A stretch of DNA of 12,815 bases from Candidatus Melainabacteria bacterium. Its GTDB lineage: Bacteria; Cyanobacteriota; Vampirovibrionia; Obscuribacterales; Obscuribacteraceae. A program made the translations under genes and the position numbers. Location of the stretch: contig PSRH01000199.1 in the NCBI GenBank assembly GCA_003175915.1, positions 1 to 12,815 on the forward strand, given 5' to 3'. The notes beneath the pieces were generated by a model that was not told the origin of the DNA, did no database searches, and saw nothing but the letters and a program-made list of their open reading frames with translations. Below are positions 1 to 6,401 of the stretch, piece after piece (position 1 is the stretch's first letter; every line of letters begins with the position of its first letter).

Positions 1-342
1 GATCAAATTCTCAAAGAAGGAATGTTGGTTGACGTCAGAGGCCGATCTATAGGTAAAGGTTTTCAGGGCACCGTGAAGCGCTACCATGCTGGTCGCGGTC
101 CCATGACCCACGGCTCCAAGTTCCACCGCTCGATGGGTTCAATCGGACCAGGCAGTACTCCCGGCCGAGTCTTTCGCGGTGTGATCATGCCCGGTCAGAT
201 GGGCAATGAAAATGTTTGCGTACGCCATTTGAAGTTGGTCAAAATCGATCTCAATAAAGGCGTTGTTCTTATTAAGGGTGCCGTTCCAGGTGTCGAGGGC
301 GGCACCTTGATTATTCATCCGTCCAAAGTGAAATGGAATTGA
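1..342 (+). CDS. rplC: 50S ribosomal protein L3, C-terminal part (5' end outside window)
   Basis: L3 is an early-assembly protein of the large ribosomal subunit; its long loop reaches toward the peptidyl-transferase centre. The reading frame is open from base 1 and gives 113 residues, about the C-terminal half of a roughly 210-residue protein. The family signature is clear: KGKGFQGTVKR-like start, then GPMTHGSKFHR, GSIGPGSTPGRVFRG, MPGQMGNE and the closing LIKGAVPGVEGG. The glutamine that PrmB methylates in E. coli L3 (Q150) aligns with the serine of PGSTPG here, so that modification is not expected. The ATG at base 22 is an internal methionine, not the start. rplD follows after 39 nt, in the usual S10-operon order. 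Confidence 0.97.
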   Translation, partial: DQILKEGMLVDVRGRSIGKGFQGTVKRYHAGRGPMTHGSKFHRSMGSIGPGSTPGRVFRGVIMPGQMGNENVCVRHLKLVKIDLNKGVVLIKGAVPGVEGGTLIIHPSKVKWN

Positions 343-381
343 TGGCGTAAGTAAGCAAGGAATTGAAAAGAGACAGAGGCG

Positions 382-1455
382 ATGACATCCACTCAAGTAT
401 TGGATCTAAAAGGCAATAAGGTGCGCGAACTCACCCTCAAAGAGGAAGTTTTCGCTTCCCAACCAAATGCAGGTGTAGTGCACTCGGCACTGGTTCGCCA
501 ACTTGCCAACGCGCGCTCCGGCGCGGCCAACACTAAGACGCGTTCGGAAGTGCGTGGTGGTGGTGCTAAGCCCTGGCGTCAAAAAGGTACTGGTCGAGCC
601 CGCGCTGGTTCCCGCCGCTCACCTTTGTGGGAAGGCGGTGGCGTCACCTTTGGACCGAAGCCTCGCGACTATGGCAAGTCGATGCCGAAGAAAGTGCGTT
701 TATTGGCGATCCGTTCCGCTCTGGCGGCCAAGCGCAATAACCTGGTGATTGTCAAAGACTTCAAAGATTTGAAGGAAGCCAAGACTAAAGAAGCGGTCCA
801 AATTTTCCGCGCTCTTAAAATCGATGGCAAGCGAGTCCTGGTCGTTCTCGATTATCAGGGCGAAGAGAGCAATCGCTTCGCGCTGGCGGCCCGCAATATT
901 GAAGACGTAAGAATTGTCCACGTCAATAACGTCAACGTCAAAGATTTGCTCAATTGTGAGGCGTTGTTGGCTAGTGAGAGGGCCGTGGAAGCCTTGAGCA
1001 CGCGACTGACCCCTGCGGCGAAAGTAGAGTACAAGCCTGTTAATCGCGTCAAACCAACGGCCAAAGTGGAAAAGCCGGTGGTCAAAGAAAGCAAACCAGC
1101 GGCAAGCAAAGCTCACCCGGCACAAACCAAATCGGAAGCCGATTTGCCGTTAAGAAAGATCGCCACGGTCAGCAAAGAGTCAGCCCCGCCGGCGGAAAGC
1201 AAAGCCAAGCCCGCTAAGGCTGATGAAGCAGAAGCGAAAGCCAAAACGCCTGAGGCGGAAACCAAGAAAGTTGTCAAAAAGGAGGCGCCGCCCGAAGAAG
1301 CGCCCAGTAAGCCAGTCGCTAAGAAGAAAGAAGAAGCCCCGCCTAAGAAAGAAGAAGCGCCGGCCAAAAAGCCAGCTCAAACTCCAGGCAAGTCAGACAA
1401 GAAGCCGGAAGCGAAAGAAGATAGCAAAGCGAAGAAGAAACCATCTAAGGAATAA
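382..1455 (+). CDS. rplD: 50S ribosomal protein L4 with a long Lys/Ala/Glu/Pro-rich C-terminal extension
   Basis: L4 binds 23S rRNA and its loop lines the exit tunnel; in gammaproteobacteria it also represses the S10 operon. Residues 1-208 form a normal L4 core. The tunnel loop is recognisable at about 55-92 (TRSEVRGGGAKPWRQKGTGR, then WEGGGVTFGPKPRDY), and the globular part ends near ALLASERAVEALSTRL. The protein then continues for about 149 more residues to 357, while the family is usually 200-215. The tail is almost only K, A, E, P, S and T, with imperfect KKEEAPP/KKEEAPA units near 315-329. It looks disordered and highly charged. The ATG at 382 follows a modest purine-rich site (GAGACAGAGG) and aligns with the L4 N-terminus. 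The single frame has no interruption, so the tail is unlikely to be a frameshift artefact. Confidence 0.97.
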   Translation: MTSTQVLDLKGNKVRELTLKEEVFASQPNAGVVHSALVRQLANARSGAANTKTRSEVRGGGAKPWRQKGTGRARAGSRRSPLWEGGGVTFGPKPRDYGKSMPKKVRLLAIRSALAAKRNNLVIVKDFKDLKEAKTKEAVQIFRALKIDGKRVLVVLDYQGEESNRFALAARNIEDVRIVHVNNVNVKDLLNCEALLASERAVEALSTRLTPAAKVEYKPVNRVKPTAKVEKPVVKESKPAASKAHPAQTKSEADLPLRKIATVSKESAPPAESKAKPAKADEAEAKAKTPEAETKKVVKKEAPPEEAPSKPVAKKKEEAPPKKEEAPAKKPAQTPGKSDKKPEAKEDSKAKKKPSKE

Positions 1456-1477
1456 GAGAAAGCAAGCGGAATTAGTC

Positions 1478-1783
1478 ATGAATACTCGTCACACACAAAT
1501 AATCTTTCGTCCGATCGTCAGCGAAAAGACCACCTCCCTAACGGAGATGGGTAAGTACGTGTTCGAAGTGGCCAAGGACGCTAACAAAGTGGAAATTGCC
1601 CAGGCGGTTGATGCGCTTATCAAGGAACTGTATCCGAAAAACAAATCGGAAGTGCTGGACGTAAACACCCTGCCGATTCGTGGCCGGGTGCGGCGTTCCA
1701 AGCGACATGGTCGAGTACCGCGCGATAGCAAAAAAGCGATTGTCACTATATCCGGTGAACCGCTCGATCTGTTCAGCGCCTAG
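1478..1783 (+). CDS. rplW: 50S ribosomal protein L23
   Basis: L23 sits at the polypeptide exit of the large subunit and is the docking site for trigger factor and SRP. The 101-residue product has the usual length. It starts with the family pattern RPIVSEKTTSLTEMGKYVFEV, followed by NKVEIAQAVDALI and the basic loop RGRVRRSKRHGR before a final beta strand (KKAIVTISGE). The frame stays open for 85 codons upstream, inside the rplD tail, but that stretch is the +1 shadow of the A/G-rich L4 codons. ATG 1478 matches the L23 N-terminus and is therefore chosen. It begins 22 nt after the rplD stop, with AAGCGGA upstream as a weak ribosome-binding site. Confidence 0.97.
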   Translation: MNTRHTQIIFRPIVSEKTTSLTEMGKYVFEVAKDANKVEIAQAVDALIKELYPKNKSEVLDVNTLPIRGRVRRSKRHGRVPRDSKKAIVTISGEPLDLFSA

Positions 1784-1826
1784 GACTGAGGAATTGATCA
1801 AAAGTCGATAGTAAAAGGTCAGAAAA

Positions 1827-2654
1827 ATGCCCCCTCGCAAAGTAAACCCAACATCAGCCGGCAGACGTAATATGACGATGCCTGACTTCACGGACATCAC
1901 CAAGTCGGCGCCCGAGAAGAGCTTGTTGCGTCCGCTCAAGCAAGCGGCCGGTAGGAATAATCAAGGACGAATGACGGTGCGCCACCAGGGGGGCGGGCAC
2001 AAGCGCGCTTACCGGGTAATCGATTTCAAGCGGGATAAAGTGGACATTCCGGCCACGGTCAAATCGATTGAATACGATCCAAACCGCAACGTGCGCATTT
2101 GCCTTTTGTTTTATACCGACGGTGAGAAGCGTTATATCCTGGCGCCGCTTGGTATCAAAGTCGGCGAGAAAATCATGTCGGGCAGCAACGCTGAAATCAA
2201 AAACGGCAATGCTCTACCTTTGAAGGCCATCCCGCTCGGTACCATGGTTCACAACGTTGAACTGACGGCCGGCCGCGGCGGTCAACTAGGCCGATCGGCC
2301 GGAACCCAAATTCAGGTTCTTGCTAAAGAAGGCAAGTTATGCACTCTCCGTTTGCCGTCCGGCGAAATGCGCATGGTGCACATCGAATGCATGGCTACCA
2401 TCGGACAGCTTGGCAATACCGATGCTAAAAACGTTCGCATCGGTAAGGCCGGACGCTCTCGTTGGCTTGGCGTTCGCCCAGCCAATCGTGGCGTCGTTAT
2501 GAATCCAATTGACCATCCGCACGGCGGTGGTGAAGGCAAGTCGCCAATTGGCGGCAAACCTCAAACTCCTTGGGGAATGCCGGCAATGGGTTACAAGACC
2601 CGGCGCGGCAAGCATTACACGTCCAGCAAGTATATCGTCAAGCGTCGCAAGTGA
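1827..2654 (+). CDS. rplB: 50S ribosomal protein L2
   Basis: L2 is among the most conserved large-subunit proteins; it is needed for subunit association and peptidyl-transferase assembly. The 275-residue product has the standard length. Signatures in order: PTSAGRRNMT (8-17), GRNNQGRMTVRHQGGGHKR (42-60), DFKRDK, SIEYDPNR, ADGEKRYILAP-like (97-107), GNALPL, NVELTAGRGGQLGRSAGT (143-160), LRLPSGEMR, and the C-terminal NPIDHPHGGGEGKSPIGG (226-243). H230 corresponds to E. coli H229, the conserved histidine near the peptidyl-transferase centre. The start is the first ATG of the frame, 43 nt after rplW, behind AAAAGGT. Nothing is missing or altered in the conserved parts. Confidence 0.98.
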   Translation: MPPRKVNPTSAGRRNMTMPDFTDITKSAPEKSLLRPLKQAAGRNNQGRMTVRHQGGGHKRAYRVIDFKRDKVDIPATVKSIEYDPNRNVRICLLFYTDGEKRYILAPLGIKVGEKIMSGSNAEIKNGNALPLKAIPLGTMVHNVELTAGRGGQLGRSAGTQIQVLAKEGKLCTLRLPSGEMRMVHIECMATIGQLGNTDAKNVRIGKAGRSRWLGVRPANRGVVMNPIDHPHGGGEGKSPIGGKPQTPWGMPAMGYKTRRGKHYTSSKYIVKRRK

Positions 2655-2668
2655 TTTAGGAGGACAAA

Positions 2669-3007
2669 GTGTCTCGCTCGTTAAAGAAAGGACCATTCGT
2701 TCACCCGTCCTTATCTAAGAAAATCGAAGAGATGAATCGCAAAGGCGATAAACGCGTGATCAAGTCGTGGTCACGTGCATCCATGATCGTGCCGGATATG
2801 ATCGGCCATACGATCGCCATCTACAACGGGCGCAAGCACGTACCAGTCTATGTTACCGAACAGATGATCGGGCACAGGCTGGGCGAGTTCGCTCCCACAC
2901 GGCTGTTTAAAGGACACTCAGGCGCTGAGAAGGCAGCGGCTGCCAGCAGCGGCGGCGGTACCACAAGCGCTCCGCCACCAGCGACGACAGCGAAGAGAGC
3001 AGGGTAG
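2669..3007 (+). CDS. rpsS: 30S ribosomal protein S19 (GTG start, short C-terminal extension)
   Basis: S19 lies in the head of the small subunit next to S13 and contacts the A-site finger of 23S rRNA. The core MSRSLKKGPFV, RVIKSWSRASMIVPDMIGHTIA, YNGRKHVPVYVTEQMIGHRLGEFAPTR is fully conserved and ends near residue 87. About 25 further residues, rich in Ala, Gly, Ser, Thr and Pro (AAAASSGGGTTSAPPPATT), bring the length to 112 against the usual 88-95. The start is GTG at 2669, fixed by a perfect AGGAGG at 2658-2663 with 5 nt spacing and by the canonical N-terminus. The gene follows rplB after 14 nt, and rplV follows after 5 nt. The tail would extend from the head of the 30S subunit. Confidence 0.97.
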   Translation: MSRSLKKGPFVHPSLSKKIEEMNRKGDKRVIKSWSRASMIVPDMIGHTIAIYNGRKHVPVYVTEQMIGHRLGEFAPTRLFKGHSGAEKAAAASSGGGTTSAPPPATTAKRAG

Positions 3008-3012
3008 CAATC

Positions 3013-3360
3013 ATGCAGACCAAAGCACAAGCAAAATGGATCAGAATGTCGCCGCGCAAAATGCGCCGGGTGATTAACGAAATTCGTGGTCGCACCGCCG
3101 GCGAAGCCTTCACTATTCTTCGCTTCATGCCCTATTCCGCCGCCCGGGAAGTGGAAAAGGTTTTGAAATCGGCAATGTATAACCTGGTAAACAGCCCTAA
3201 GTCCCCAATTTCTGAAACGGAAGCCAACGAATTGAAAATTGTTGAAGCCTTTGCCGATCAGGGTCCGACTCTGAAACGTATTCAACCGCACGCCAAAGGC
3301 CGCGCTTACTCAATCCTCAAGCGGTCCAGCCATTTAACCCTCGTTCTTTCCGACGTATAA
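3013..3360 (+). CDS. rplV: 50S ribosomal protein L22
   Basis: L22 contacts all domains of 23S rRNA, and its beta-hairpin lines the exit tunnel beside that of L4. The 115-residue product matches the family length. Visible are the N-terminal helix pattern KWIRMSPRKMRRVINEIRGR (8-27), LRFMPYSAAREVEKVLKSA (36-54), the NEL-KIVEAFADQGPTLKR segment, and the hairpin signature PHAKGRAYSILKRSSHLTLVLSD at 92-114. The hairpin loop is of ordinary length, with no insertion of the kind seen in macrolide-resistant mutants. The gene starts 5 nt after the rpsS stop. Its probable ribosome-binding site (GAGCAGGG) overlaps the end of rpsS, which suggests translational coupling. Confidence 0.97.
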   Translation: MQTKAQAKWIRMSPRKMRRVINEIRGRTAGEAFTILRFMPYSAAREVEKVLKSAMYNLVNSPKSPISETEANELKIVEAFADQGPTLKRIQPHAKGRAYSILKRSSHLTLVLSDV

Positions 3361-3374
3361 AAGGAGCAACTAAA

Positions 3375-4133
3375 TTGGGTCAGAAAGTAAATCCTAATGG
3401 TTTCCGCCTCGGTATTCACCGGGGTTGGCGCTCCAATTGGTTTGTCCAGAAGCGCGACATCGCCGCTCTAGTGGAAGAAGACCACCGCATTCGCACTTAC
3501 TTGAAGAAAGAGCTGGCTAATGCCGGTGTGGCTAAAGTAGATATTCTGCGTAAGGCTGATCAAATCCAAATTGAAATCTATACAGCCAGACCCGGCGTCG
3601 TCGTCGGCAAAGGCGGACAGGGAATCGAAGCCCTCCATGAAAAGGTAAAGGCTCTCTTGAGCCGCACCGGGCTCGATATCCGCATCAATATTTTGGAGAT
3701 CAATCGGGTCGATCTGGAAGCGCAACTGGTGGCTGAATCGATTGCCCAGCAACTGGAAAAGCGAGTCGCTTTTCGGCGGGCTATGAAACAAGCGATCCAG
3801 CGCTGCATGCGGGCCAACGCCCTGGGCGTCAAGATCATGGTGGCCGGCCGCTTAGGCGGAGCAGAAATCGCTCGCACCGAGTGGACTAAAGAAGGACGTA
3901 TTCCTTTGCAGACTCTGCGTGCCGACGTCGATTATGGTCTAGCGGAAGCGCATACGGTTATGGGCTTGATCGGCATCAAGGTTTGGATTTTCCGGGGCGA
4001 GCTGGAGCCGAAGGAATGGTCGCCGCCCAACATAAAGACGCAACAAGAACGAGAACGTGGTCAGGAAGGCGGGGGCCGCCAGGAGAGAACTCCGGGGGCT
4101 AAGACCGGCCGCAGGAACAAGAGGGTAAGTTAG
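3375..4133 (+). CDS. rpsC: 30S ribosomal protein S3 (TTG start, basic C-terminal tail)
   Basis: S3 forms part of the mRNA entry channel of the 30S subunit with S4 and S5 and has mRNA helicase activity in bacteria. It starts with GQKVNPNGFRLGIHRGWRSNWF. The type II KH domain carries the GKGG loop at 78-81 (RPGVVVGKGGQGIE), and the C-terminal domain shows MKQAIQRCMRANALGVKI, GRLGGAEIARTEW and GLIGIKVWIFRGE. After about residue 214 comes a hydrophilic tail rich in E, R, Q and G that ends NKRVS, giving 252 residues. The start is TTG at 3375, supported by AAGGAG at 3361-3366 with 8 nt spacing and by the canonical GQKVNP N-terminus. It follows rplV after 14 nt. Confidence 0.97.
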   Translation: MGQKVNPNGFRLGIHRGWRSNWFVQKRDIAALVEEDHRIRTYLKKELANAGVAKVDILRKADQIQIEIYTARPGVVVGKGGQGIEALHEKVKALLSRTGLDIRINILEINRVDLEAQLVAESIAQQLEKRVAFRRAMKQAIQRCMRANALGVKIMVAGRLGGAEIARTEWTKEGRIPLQTLRADVDYGLAEAHTVMGLIGIKVWIFRGELEPKEWSPPNIKTQQERERGQEGGGRQERTPGAKTGRRNKRVS

Positions 4134-4135
4134 CC

Positions 4136-4558
4136 ATGCTCATGCCAAAGCGCACGAAATTTAGAAAACATCAGCGTGGCCGCATGAATGGTTGCGAATC
4201 GCGCGGCGTCGAAGTGCAATTCGGCGAATACGGTTTGCAAGTCTTAGAACCGGCCTGGATCACTTCGCGTCAAATAGAAGCGGCTCGTAAAGCCATGACG
4301 CGCTCAGTCAAGCGGGGCGGACAATTGTGGATTCGCGTTTTCCCCGACAAATCTGTTTCGAAGAAGCCAGCTGAAACTCGTATGGGCTCCGGCAAAGGCA
4401 ATCCCGAATTCTGGATCGCTGTCGTCAAGCCGGGGCGGATTATGTTCGAGATGTCCGGCGTCACCAAAAAGGATGCCCACGAAGCCTTGCGTCTGGCCGC
4501 CCAGAAGCTTCCGGTTAAGTGCCGTGTCCTCGAGCGACACGCAGGAGGTACCCATTGA
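4136..4558 (+). CDS. rplP: 50S ribosomal protein L16
   Basis: L16 organises the A-site region of the large subunit and assembles late. The 140-residue product has the normal size and carries PKRTKFRKHQRGRMNG at the N-terminus, then FGEYGLQVLEPAWITSRQIEAAR, VKRGGQLWIRVFPDK, the loop TRMGSGKGNPEFWIAVVKPG at 77-96, and EALRLAAQKLPVK. Two in-frame ATGs compete, at 4136 and 4142. The first (MLMPKR) fits both the family N-terminus and the spacing from GAGG at 4121-4124, so it is chosen. It starts 2 nt after the rpsC stop. Its own stop overlaps the rpmC start. Confidence 0.97.
   Translation: MLMPKRTKFRKHQRGRMNGCESRGVEVQFGEYGLQVLEPAWITSRQIEAARKAMTRSVKRGGQLWIRVFPDKSVSKKPAETRMGSGKGNPEFWIAVVKPGRIMFEMSGVTKKDAHEALRLAAQKLPVKCRVLERHAGGTH
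4543..4548 (+). promoter_or_regulatory. Shine-Dalgarno AGGAGG that fixes the rpmC TTG start
   Basis: A perfect AGGAGG lies inside the last codons of rplP, 6 nt before TTG 4555. It supports the TTG as the real rpmC start over the in-frame ATG at 4519, which lies upstream of the site and would add 12 residues unrelated to L29. Confidence 0.85.
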
Positions 4559-4749
4559 AAGTAAAAGAGATGAGGGAGCTTCAGATTGAAGAACTGAAGG
4601 CGCGCATTGATGAAACGCGCAAGCAAATTGTTGAAATGCGCTTTCAACTTGCCGTACGCAAACTCGAGAATCCAGCCAAGTTACGCACAGCCAGAAAGAC
4701 CCTGGCCAAGCTTTTGACGATCCAAACGGAAAAACAGGTCACTGCCTGA
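4555..4749 (+). CDS. rpmC: 50S ribosomal protein L29 (TTG start overlapping rplP stop)
   Basis: L29 is a small two-helix protein at the tunnel exit, next to L23. The 64-residue product reads MKVKEMRELQIEELKARIDE, then EMRFQLAVRKLENPAKLRTAR, which is the L29 family signature (the F/R-Q-L-A...LENP-R-RxxR block). The start is TTG at 4555, sharing TTGA with the rplP stop, behind a perfect AGGAGG at 4543-4548. Re-initiation by ribosomes finishing rplP is the likely mode of translation. An ATG-only caller would place the start at 4519 and add a non-homologous peptide. rpsQ follows after 27 nt of A-rich spacer. Confidence 0.95.
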   Translation: MKVKEMRELQIEELKARIDETRKQIVEMRFQLAVRKLENPAKLRTARKTLAKLLTIQTEKQVTA

Positions 4750-4776
4750 GTTTAAAGAGAAAAAGAGAAAAGACAA

Positions 4777-5055
4777 ATGCCAAGGAAAGAACTAGTAGGG
4801 AAAGTGGTGTCGAATAAGATGCAGAAGACCGTTGTTGTAGCGGTCGAAGGTCTTGCTTCCCACAAAAAATATGAAAAGCCGATGTTGCAGACCCGCAAGT
4901 TCAAGGCTCACGATCCGGAGAGCAAGTGCCAGTTGGGCGATCGTGTCAGACTGCGAGAGTGCCGGCCTTTGTCCAAAGAAAAGCGCTGGCTGGTTATTGA
5001 TGTTGTCCATGGAGAAGAAGCACTCTCCGAAATCGGTGAGGTAGGCAATCTATGA
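4777..5055 (+). CDS. rpsQ: 30S ribosomal protein S17
   Basis: S17 is a primary 16S rRNA binder with an OB fold in the body of the small subunit. The 92-residue product shows KELVGKVVSNKMQKTVVVAVE, the basic loop HKKYEKPMLQTRKFKAHDPES, and GDRVRLRECRPLSKEKRWLVIDVV, all typical. It is a few residues longer at the C-terminus than the usual 80-87. The start ATG 4777 has only a weak A/G-rich site (AGAGAAAAGA). The stop overlaps the rplN start as ATGA, so S17 and L14 are probably translationally coupled. Confidence 0.97.
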   Translation: MPRKELVGKVVSNKMQKTVVVAVEGLASHKKYEKPMLQTRKFKAHDPESKCQLGDRVRLRECRPLSKEKRWLVIDVVHGEEALSEIGEVGNL

Positions 5056-5420
5056 TTCAACAGCAAACACGATTATCGGTAGCGGATAACACCGGAGCAC
5101 GCGAGCTCATGTGCATTCGTGTTCTAGGTGGATCGAACCGCCGCTACGCCTCAGTCGGTGATGTCATCGTTGGCGTCGTCAAAGACGCCCTGCCTAATAT
5201 GCCGGTGAAAAAATCGGAAGTGGTAAGAGCAGTGGTCGTGCGCGTGCGCAATCACGTTAAGCGCCCAGACGGCTCGACGATTCGCTTTGACGACAACGCC
5301 GCCGTGATTATTCAGAAGGATGGCAACCCCAGAGGGACGCGCGTCTTCGGACCAATCGCCCGTGAGCTGAGAGACAAGAACTTCACCAAGATCATTTCCT
5401 TAGCGCCAGAGGTACTCTAA
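5052..5420 (+). CDS. rplN: 50S ribosomal protein L14
   Basis: L14 lies at the subunit interface, forms bridge B8 to the 30S subunit, and is the target of the silencing factor RsfS. The 122-residue product is the standard length and closely follows the family: MIQQQTRLSVADNTGARELMC at the N-terminus, then RVLGGSNRRYASVGDVIVGVV, KKSEVVRAVVVRVRN, RPDGSTIRFDDNAAVII, and NPRGTRVFGPIARELRDKNF at about 92-111. It begins inside the rpsQ stop (ATGA). Its stop TAA is followed directly by the rplX ATG with no spacer. Confidence 0.98.
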   Translation: MIQQQTRLSVADNTGARELMCIRVLGGSNRRYASVGDVIVGVVKDALPNMPVKKSEVVRAVVVRVRNHVKRPDGSTIRFDDNAAVIIQKDGNPRGTRVFGPIARELRDKNFTKIISLAPEVL

Positions 5421-5831
5421 ATGGCAGTTGAGACAAAGAAAAACATAAGTTATGCCAAGGCTCCCATTGCTAAGAAAGTGAAAATGGGTGGTCGCAAAGT
5501 GGTGTCGTCTGCGCTTATTAAAAAAGGAGCCAGCAACCTGGTGCCCAAGATCCACGTTAAGCGTGGCGACCGGGTAATGGTAATCGCCGGTTCGAAAGAA
5601 CAGGGCAAGGGCCAGACAGGCAAGGTTTTGTCCGTATTTCCCCGCACCGGCAAAGTGATTGTCGAAGGCATCAATATAGTTACCCGCGCCACCAGAGCCC
5701 GCGGTGCCGTAGGCAAGAGCGGCCTGATTAAAAAGGAATCGCCGATTTATGCCAGCCGGGTCATGCTCTACAGCACCAAATCAAAGAAAGCAGTAAGAGC
5801 CGAATTCAGAAAGAAAGAAGAAATCGACTAA
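5421..5831 (+). CDS. rplX: 50S ribosomal protein L24 with a 40-residue N-terminal extension or an internal second start
   Basis: L24 is an assembly initiator of the 50S subunit. The KOW-type core starts at residue 43 with KIHVKRGDRVMVIAGSKEQGKGQTGKV, then VFPRTGKVIVEGINIVTR and the C-terminal SPIYASRVMLYST. Translation from ATG 5421, directly after the rplN stop and 8 nt behind AGAGG (5408-5412), gives 136 residues. The family is usually about 100-110, and the first 40 residues (Lys, Ala and Val rich) have no counterpart that I recognise. A second in-frame start, GTG 5541, sits 11 nt behind AAGGAG (5524-5529) and would give a 96-residue protein of canonical form. The extension looks like coding sequence and fills a region that would otherwise be a 120-nt gap in a tightly packed operon, so I report the long form. 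Confidence 0.9.
   Translation: MAVETKKNISYAKAPIAKKVKMGGRKVVSSALIKKGASNLVPKIHVKRGDRVMVIAGSKEQGKGQTGKVLSVFPRTGKVIVEGINIVTRATRARGAVGKSGLIKKESPIYASRVMLYSTKSKKAVRAEFRKKEEID
5524..5529 (+). promoter_or_regulatory. Internal Shine-Dalgarno AAGGAG before GTG 5541 in rplX
   Basis: AAGGAG lies 11 nt before the in-frame GTG at 5541, which precedes the codons for PKIHVKRGD, the usual L24 N-terminus. It could allow a short 96-residue L24 to be made alone or together with the long form. It may also be chance, because lysine-glycine codons (AAA AAA GGA GCC) produce such a sequence. Confidence 0.4.
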
Positions 5832-5833
5832 CT

Positions 5834-5852
5834 TAAGCGAACGGAGCGCTTA
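5834..5852 (+). promoter_or_regulatory. Small hairpin with the rplE Shine-Dalgarno in its loop
   Basis: TAAGCG and CGCTTA form a perfect 6-bp stem around the 7-nt loop AACGGAG, whose GGAG (5843-5846) lies 10 nt before the rplE ATG. It fills nearly the whole rplX-rplE spacer. In E. coli, S8 represses the spc operon by binding at this same junction, but this simple stem does not show the bulged S8 site. A near-identical element lies before rpsE (8168-8186). Confidence 0.55.
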
Positions 5853-5856
5853 TCAA

Positions 5857-6399
5857 ATGACCGTTAATATCAAAGAGAATTATCAAAAAGAAGTGGTGCC
5901 GATGCTCAAGAAGCAGTTCGGTTACACCAACGATCTGGAAGTGCCGCGGCTTGCTAAGGTCGTCGTCAATATGGGTCTGGGCGAAGCGACTGCTAACGCC
6001 AAGGCGATTGACGGCGGTGTCAAGGATCTGGTCACGGTAACCGGACAGAAGCCGATCGTCAACCGCTCGCGCAAGTCGATTGCGACTTTCAAAGTGCGAG
6101 AGGGCATGCCGGTCGGGGCCTCAGTGACGCTGCGCGGCCGGCGCATGTACGACTTTCTGGCCAAGCTGATTCACATCGCTTTGCCTCGCATTCGCGATTT
6201 TCGGGGCTTGTCTGCCAGATCTTTTGACGGTCGAGGAAATTATTCGGTGGGAATCAAGGAGCAGTTGATCTTTCCTGAAATCAATTATGAGCAGGTCGAT
6301 GCCATAAGAGGGATGGATATAGCGATTGTCACTACTGCTCGCACCGACCAGGAAGCCCAGGCGTTACTCGCCGCTTTAGGTATGCCGTTCAGGAGGTAA
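5857..6399 (+). CDS. rplE: 50S ribosomal protein L5
   Basis: L5 binds 5S rRNA and helix 84 of 23S rRNA in the central protuberance and touches P-site tRNA. The 180-residue product has the standard length. It shows LKKQFGYTNDLEVPRLAKVVVNMGLGEA (17-44), LVTVTGQKPIVNRSRKSIATFKVREGMPVG, VTLRGRRMYDFLAKLIHIALPRIRDFRGLS, FDGRGNYSVGIKEQLIFPEI and the closing TTARTDQEAQALLAALGMPF. The start ATG 5857 lies 10 nt behind GGAG in the loop of a short hairpin. rpsN follows after 2 nt; its AGGAGG ribosome-binding site overlaps the last rplE codons. Confidence 0.98.
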   Translation: MTVNIKENYQKEVVPMLKKQFGYTNDLEVPRLAKVVVNMGLGEATANAKAIDGGVKDLVTVTGQKPIVNRSRKSIATFKVREGMPVGASVTLRGRRMYDFLAKLIHIALPRIRDFRGLSARSFDGRGNYSVGIKEQLIFPEINYEQVDAIRGMDIAIVTTARTDQEAQALLAALGMPFRR

Positions 6400-6401
6400 G
6401 C

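Noticed and set aside
1223..1477. An 85-codon, very Lys/Arg-rich upstream extension of the rplW frame
   Set aside because: It is the +1 shadow of the A/G-rich codons of the rplD tail. L23 normally starts at the ATG at 1478, and the upstream part matches nothing in L23.
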